This document shows, piece after piece, positions 60,086 to 64,000 of a stretch of 64,000 bases of DNA. The translations under genes and the position numbers were made by a program. Where the stretch lies: positions 1 to 64,000 of the forward strand of contig CAZSZJ010000003.1 of NCBI GenBank assembly GCA_964610985.1, written 5' to 3'. Positions within the stretch are counted from its first letter, which is position 1, and every line of letters starts with the position of its first letter. Source of the stretch: JARIHD01 sp964610985. Lineage in GTDB: Bacteria > Patescibacteriota > Saccharimonadia > Saccharimonadales > UBA4665. The notes under the pieces were generated by a model. It was not told the origin of the DNA. It made no database searches and worked only from the letters and a program-made list of their open reading frames with translations.

Positions 60086-61354
60086 CTATTTAATTCCCAG
60101 ATGCTCACCTATGACTTTGGGAATTGAAGCAACGGCCTCTAGCCTATGGGGATTAAATAAATCTGTCCATTGATTCTCGAGTCCGCAAATCTGGTCTGTC
60201 AGTAGCATGCCAGCAACCGTGCCATTCGTTAGACCCCACTTCATAAATCCCGTAGCTGTATAGGTATGTTTTGACCAAGGATAGAGTTTGCCTATAAGCG
60301 GCATGTCATCGTAGCCCAGATAATCACGATGTGTCCACTGGTATTCGATATCGGTTATACCAAAATACTTCTTTGCATATTCGGCTAAACGCTTATACCG
60401 AACTTTTGGATTAAAACGTGTTAGTGGAATGTGGCCTTCGCCGCCTATCAAAAGAAAGTTCTCTTTTCCATCTTTTACAGGCAGAATTGAATAGTGGCCC
60501 TTGTCCGGTGAGATATACATACCTTTTACTGCGTGGTCTATTTTTCCAGCAACGATATAAGATTGCATTGGATATTCAACTATACAGTATGACCCTCTCG
60601 CAAATAATGGAAATGTAGGAACATTTGTTGCAACGATAATATGTTTAGCATGTACACTGGCTTTTGTTGTTCTCACTCTTCCAGGATTACTATCTCTTAT
60701 TCCCAGAGCATGAGAATGCTCATAAATATGGCTGCCATCTCCATCAATTGCTTTTGCTAATCCCGATAGATACTTTTGAATATGAAAGGTTGCTTGTCCA
60801 GAAAATCGAACGGCTCCTTCGATTGGGAATGGTAAGTCTGCACTTCGCTCAAAGGTTGCCGGAAGGCCGAGTTTCGCGGCCGTGGCCGCTTCAGCTTTAA
60901 ATTCTTTAATTTGGCCCGGGTTAGTCGTATGAACAAAATTATCTTCGGGTCGCCAGTCGCATTCGATATGTTCATCTTTAATAATTGCAGCAATCTTGTC
61001 GATAGCCTGCTGATTTGCTTTTCCATACATTCGAGCTTTTTCTTCACCCAACCGTTTACTCAATTTGTTGTATATGAGATTGTGTTGCGAGGTTATTTTC
61101 CCTGTTGTATGACCACTTACACCAGCGCCAATGGTATCTTTTTCTAAAACAATAACTTTTAGTCCGGCTTTTTTTAGAAGATATGCTGAAGTCAACCCTG
61201 CGATACCTGCACCAATAATTACTACATCTGTCTCCGCATTTTCTAGCAAAGCAGGATAACCTGGGCTTTTCGTAGTCGTTAGCCAGTACGAGCTTTTATC
61301 TTGCAGCGAATCGATCACTACTCTAATTATAGTTGTTGTGCGGTTAGTGTGCAA
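60086..61354 (-). CDS. FAD-dependent amino-acid oxidase-type oxidoreductase
   Basis: A 422-aa DadA/glycine-oxidase fold protein. VVIIGAGIAGLTSAYLLKKA (about 45-64) binds FAD, SSYWLTTTKSPGYPAL precedes it, and YTATGFMKWGLTNGTVAGML is the C-terminal FAD motif. Related proteins from other bacteria carry a C-terminal Rieske domain; here it is absent. The substrate is unknown. It is convergent with the iron-permease-like gene. Confidence 0.85.
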   Translation of the reverse strand: MHTNRTTTIIRVVIDSLQDKSSYWLTTTKSPGYPALLENAETDVVIIGAGIAGLTSAYLLKKAGLKVIVLEKDTIGAGVSGHTTGKITSQHNLIYNKLSKRLGEEKARMYGKANQQAIDKIAAIIKDEHIECDWRPEDNFVHTTNPGQIKEFKAEAATAAKLGLPATFERSADLPFPIEGAVRFSGQATFHIQKYLSGLAKAIDGDGSHIYEHSHALGIRDSNPGRVRTTKASVHAKHIIVATNVPTFPLFARGSYCIVEYPMQSYIVAGKIDHAVKGMYISPDKGHYSILPVKDGKENFLLIGGEGHIPLTRFNPKVRYKRLAEYAKKYFGITDIEYQWTHRDYLGYDDMPLIGKLYPWSKHTYTATGFMKWGLTNGTVAGMLLTDQICGLENQWTDLFNPHRLEAVASIPKVIGEHLGIK

Positions 61355-61447
61355 AAGCGGACTAAGACATCCAACTGGACCTGCGACATATATTACTTCC
61401 CTCCCAATATCCTGAAAGTACCCTCAGAGACAACCAAAAACGAGGAG

Positions 61448-61453
61448 TATAAT
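61448..61453 (+). promoter_or_regulatory. -10 box for chaB
   Basis: A perfect TATAAT 42 bp upstream of the chaB ATG, without a clear -35. The start codon has a strong AGGAGGAGGG site. Confidence 0.5.
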
Positions 61454-61495
61454 AAAAGAGTTATTGGTTAATATTCCATATGTAGGAGGAGGGCT

Positions 61496-61738
61496 ATGCC
61501 TTACGCAAGCATTGATGAATTGCCAAAAAATGTGGCGGGCGTATTGCCAACACACGCTCAAGAAATCTTTGTAGCAGCCTTTAATAATGCCTATGATGAA
61601 TATAGCAATACGGAAGACAGAAAACAGGACGACGACCGTGAAAATACAGCCAGAAGAGTTGCTTGGAGCGCGGTAAAACAAAAATATAAGAAGGGCGGAG
61701 ACGGAAAGTGGCACCCTAACGAGAAGCCAATTTCATAG
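61496..61738 (+). CDS. chaB: ChaB family protein
   Basis: An 80-aa small acidic/basic helical protein. MPYASIDELPKNVAGVLPTHAQEIF, NNAYDEYS and AWSAVKQKYKKGGDGKWH are the full ChaB signature. ChaB was linked to the cation antiporter ChaA in E. coli and homologues are common in phages; the molecular role is unclear and no chaA is nearby. Gene length is normal. It lies 5 bp before the 732-aa gene, so the two form an operon. Confidence 0.92.
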   Translation: MPYASIDELPKNVAGVLPTHAQEIFVAAFNNAYDEYSNTEDRKQDDDRENTARRVAWSAVKQKYKKGGDGKWHPNEKPIS

Positions 61739-61743
61739 CAGAG

Positions 61744-63942
61744 ATGCCAAGATCTCATTCAAATCATATGAGTAGTGTCGAAAGATCGGTTGCTTATGAT
61801 ATCATGGCCGATCAGCCTTTCCAGCCACTTTCCTTAGAATATGATTTGGATATGTTGCGGCTGGCTACTGCACTACGGCCGCCAGACTTTACTCTTGATG
61901 AGCAGTGGACGGCGCATATGAATACGCTCGTTGCGGGCAGTAGTTTCCGGTTTCCTAATCGATATAATCCCGACGATCCGAAGATAATCAACGCATTACA
62001 AATGCGTGAAGAAGTGCTTAACGAATTTGGATGGCTGCGCGAGGGAAGCTCTTTGAGACAGGCTTTTTTAGCACGGCAAGCCAGGAACTACCCCCATTGG
62101 CAGCGCCCCGACTATATAGTGCAAAATCTTCGCTTATTCCACGATGCTGCTAAAGAAAATATGATGGCGATCGTAAGTCAGAATTCCGAATTCGTTTTTC
62201 GGCGGCCAATAATTATGGCGGAACGGCTTGTTAAATCTTGGGAGGTTGGCTTTGATACACAGAAGATAGTTGAAGTGGGCCCCTATCTCTTCTTTAGGGG
62301 CAGCCTAGACGATTTCGAGCAAAATGTCCGGCGGAAAGTGAGCGCGTATGGGCAGCAGGTACTCAAAATCGCGGCTGCCAGGGAAATAGAAGAAAAACAG
62401 GCCGAGAGAGTGGCTCGAGTAGAGCTATCTCCCGAGTCACACCAAGAAATGCTTACAGCTGTCACGGTACATAAAAATAATCCTGATTTTGTTATGGATA
62501 GTGTTTGGTTCGATAAGCTCAACACTCTTATACGTCAAGGGTCACAAGCAGTGCCTAATTATAAGGGTAAGTTTAAAAGTGACGAGCTGGATATATATCG
62601 TACGGAGATTAATGGGGTTCGCTCCGAATTTCTTAAAGAACTAGGGCTATTAGAACAGGATCCTGCTTTGGAAAGATTGCAGCAAGAACTGGAGAGGCAT
62701 AAATCTTTGCCTGCGCCCCTTAAGGTGATAGAGATACTGCAATTATTTCATGGCCTACTAGGCAACGAGGCCTTAAGGCCTTTGCGCGAGTTCCCGAGAT
62801 TCGTATGGGGCAATGCAACGACCATTCGTGCGAAGCTGGACACGATTGCGGAGCTAACCGATCCAGCGGCTTATTTATTGAAACATCCTAAAGATATAGA
62901 TAATTATGAAGGCGATAAGCTTCGAGAAAAGGTAAGGAGAAGTCTTGTCGTATCACGGAAACGTCAAACTCGCATCAAGCCAAAGAAGAGTCGCCCAAAA
63001 GTCGTGGAAGAGGTGGAAGAGGTGGAAGAGCTTGACTCGTCGTTTGTTCCCGACCCACACGCCACCCCTAAACTTTTCTCCGACGGTCTGGAACTAAGTC
63101 AGGCCGAAATGAGCTTTCAGGTCCCTGGGCCTTTGTCTCTGGAACGTGATGCGGGGTGGCTGGCGTTAGCCGGGGTATTCCGGGATGCGCCCATCGATCA
63201 GGAGTTTGTCGACAGGCTTAATACTATCCGGCAAAAGGCCTTAATTCGCGGAAACAAAAAAATAGCCTGGAATGTTTTTTTTCAAGAGCTTGGCTGGGGC
63301 GAACTATCATCTAACAAAAAATCACTCTCTTTACCAAAGGCAATTCAAAATATGCGGCTTATGTTTGCCCATCTGGGTAATATGGTCATGGCGCCGATAA
63401 CAAGGAATATGGTGCGGGTCCTTGAACGCACGCCGAGTACTTTTGCTGACGAATTGAGTGCAATAGGTGGGTCAGATATGGTGGAAGAAGTCTTGTCAAA
63501 CAGAACTAATTTATTAGCTGGAAACCTACTAAAACTTTTAGAAAAGAACAATGGCGAACTGCCCGAACCCGGACAACGGTCTGGACGCAAGAGTCAAGAA
63601 AGAAAAAACAAGCACTCATCTGAACCGCCCGCTCCTGCTGACTTATATCTTAGACGCCCGCCGGAAGGTCTAAGCTTTAGCGCTGCGAGCGTGATTAATC
63701 CCGCTCGTGACCGTACATTTGACGATATTCACCAAGCCTTTGCCAAGGCACCGACAGAACGCCAAAGGGTGCTGCGCGGTTATGCCGCGCAGCTGCCCGG
63801 AGGTATTGAGGCATTGATTGAAACATGCCCGGAACTAATCGATTGTGACGAAAGGGCTCTACAGGATTTTATTGAGTTGGCGGAAGATCCGGATATCACT
63901 CAGACTGTGCTTTTTAGAAGGTGGAGACAGGTTGCCCGGTAA
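61744..63942 (+). CDS. Large three-repeat hypothetical protein
   Basis: A 732-aa cytoplasmic, mainly helical protein. Three diverged copies of a unit of about 190 aa can be seen: LTIDE-like starts at FTLDEQWTAHMNTLVAGSS (about 50), FVMDSVWFDKLNTLIRQGS (about 250) and APIDQEFVDRLNTIRQKAL (about 480). Each is followed by a QNLRLFHDAAK / EILQLFHGLLG / QNMRLMFAHLG segment. A basic linker and an acidic stretch (VVEEVEEVEELD) separate copies 2 and 3. The C-terminal 90 residues form a separate helical part. I know no homologue. Confidence 0.65.
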   Translation: MPRSHSNHMSSVERSVAYDIMADQPFQPLSLEYDLDMLRLATALRPPDFTLDEQWTAHMNTLVAGSSFRFPNRYNPDDPKIINALQMREEVLNEFGWLREGSSLRQAFLARQARNYPHWQRPDYIVQNLRLFHDAAKENMMAIVSQNSEFVFRRPIIMAERLVKSWEVGFDTQKIVEVGPYLFFRGSLDDFEQNVRRKVSAYGQQVLKIAAAREIEEKQAERVARVELSPESHQEMLTAVTVHKNNPDFVMDSVWFDKLNTLIRQGSQAVPNYKGKFKSDELDIYRTEINGVRSEFLKELGLLEQDPALERLQQELERHKSLPAPLKVIEILQLFHGLLGNEALRPLREFPRFVWGNATTIRAKLDTIAELTDPAAYLLKHPKDIDNYEGDKLREKVRRSLVVSRKRQTRIKPKKSRPKVVEEVEEVEELDSSFVPDPHATPKLFSDGLELSQAEMSFQVPGPLSLERDAGWLALAGVFRDAPIDQEFVDRLNTIRQKALIRGNKKIAWNVFFQELGWGELSSNKKSLSLPKAIQNMRLMFAHLGNMVMAPITRNMVRVLERTPSTFADELSAIGGSDMVEEVLSNRTNLLAGNLLKLLEKNNGELPEPGQRSGRKSQERKNKHSSEPPAPADLYLRRPPEGLSFSAASVINPARDRTFDDIHQAFAKAPTERQRVLRGYAAQLPGGIEALIETCPELIDCDERALQDFIELAEDPDITQTVLFRRWRQVAR

Positions 63943-64000
63943 GTATTTACCTTAATTGGATCTGCTATGCCTGTCCATCCCCATTTGGATTGAACTCCAC

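Noticed and set aside
63960..64000. T-arm-like GTTCAATCC on the minus strand near the window end
   Set aside because: The flanking bases do not form a T stem or acceptor stem; too little sequence to support an RNA gene.
1..64000. Alternative genetic code (UGA = Gly)
   Set aside because: TGA ends atpF and other genes at the expected places, and the proteins read correctly with the standard bacterial code.
1..64000. CRISPR array, insertion sequence or prophage
   Set aside because: No regularly spaced repeats, transposase, integrase or phage structural gene set was found; the baseplate-J-like and ChaB proteins alone do not indicate a prophage.

Overview
The window looks like a chromosomal segment of a Patescibacteria/CPR bacterium, most likely Candidatus Saccharibacteria (TM7). 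This is inferred from three things. There are many short hypothetical and single-pass surface proteins. Several families (for example the 119-aa protein at 30857-31216 and the 279-aa membrane protein at 28835-29674) resemble ones I associate with that group. Metabolism is fermentative and reduced. TGA is used as a stop (for example the atpF stop at 28189-28191), which argues against the UGA-Gly code of Gracilibacteria/Absconditabacteria. I see no insertion sequence, prophage, integrase, CRISPR array or rRNA.

Layout. 1-773: two small membrane proteins on the plus strand. 793-15630: a minus-strand housekeeping block with exonuclease I, Obg, a LysM-CHAP cell-wall hydrolase behind a structured leader, MltG, RuvX, an actin-like ATPase with a baseplate-J-like membrane protein, a frameshifted acetyltransferase, a C-terminally short AlaRS, a GGDEF protein and MnmA. 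15686-23220: an envelope island with a PQQ-type sugar dehydrogenase, PKD and DUF916-like anchored proteins, three secreted repeat-like proteins and a membrane-anchored bactofilin-like protein. 23746-29674: an F1-ATPase operon (b, delta, alpha, gamma, beta, epsilon) without the Fo a and c genes; a secreted or anchored protein with a c-like hairpin stands where they would be expected. 29680-33993: cysteine desulfurase, TatD and MetRS, the last behind a Met-rich leader peptide and attenuator-like hairpin. 34063-36688: pilin-like protein, Nudix, tRNA-Leu, an anchored protein and tRNA-Cys.

From about 36.8 kb the window becomes accessory. It holds a duplicated-domain lipoprotein-like protein, an XRE/DUF2975 pair, a nuclease-like protein with a decayed paralogue beside it, an ECF sigma/anti-sigma pair, a tandem nucleoside-deoxyribosyltransferase-like protein, a pentapeptide-repeat protein, an IMPase, GNAT, SDR and methyltransferase genes, an esterase, Hsp20 under a CIRCE operator, orphan purK, a heliorhodopsin with a DUF378 partner, the phosphoketolase-acetate kinase shunt, an iron-permease-like protein, an FAD oxidoreductase, ChaB and a three-repeat 732-aa protein.

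How it works together. Xfp and AckA give substrate-level ATP by way of acetyl phosphate. The F1 complex cannot be a complete proton-driven synthase from the genes in this window alone. LysM-CHAP, MltG and the surface cluster point to heavy investment in the envelope. Many genes have a -10 hexamer only 3-12 nt upstream of the start codon, which suggests that leaderless mRNAs are common; other genes carry strong Shine-Dalgarno sites.
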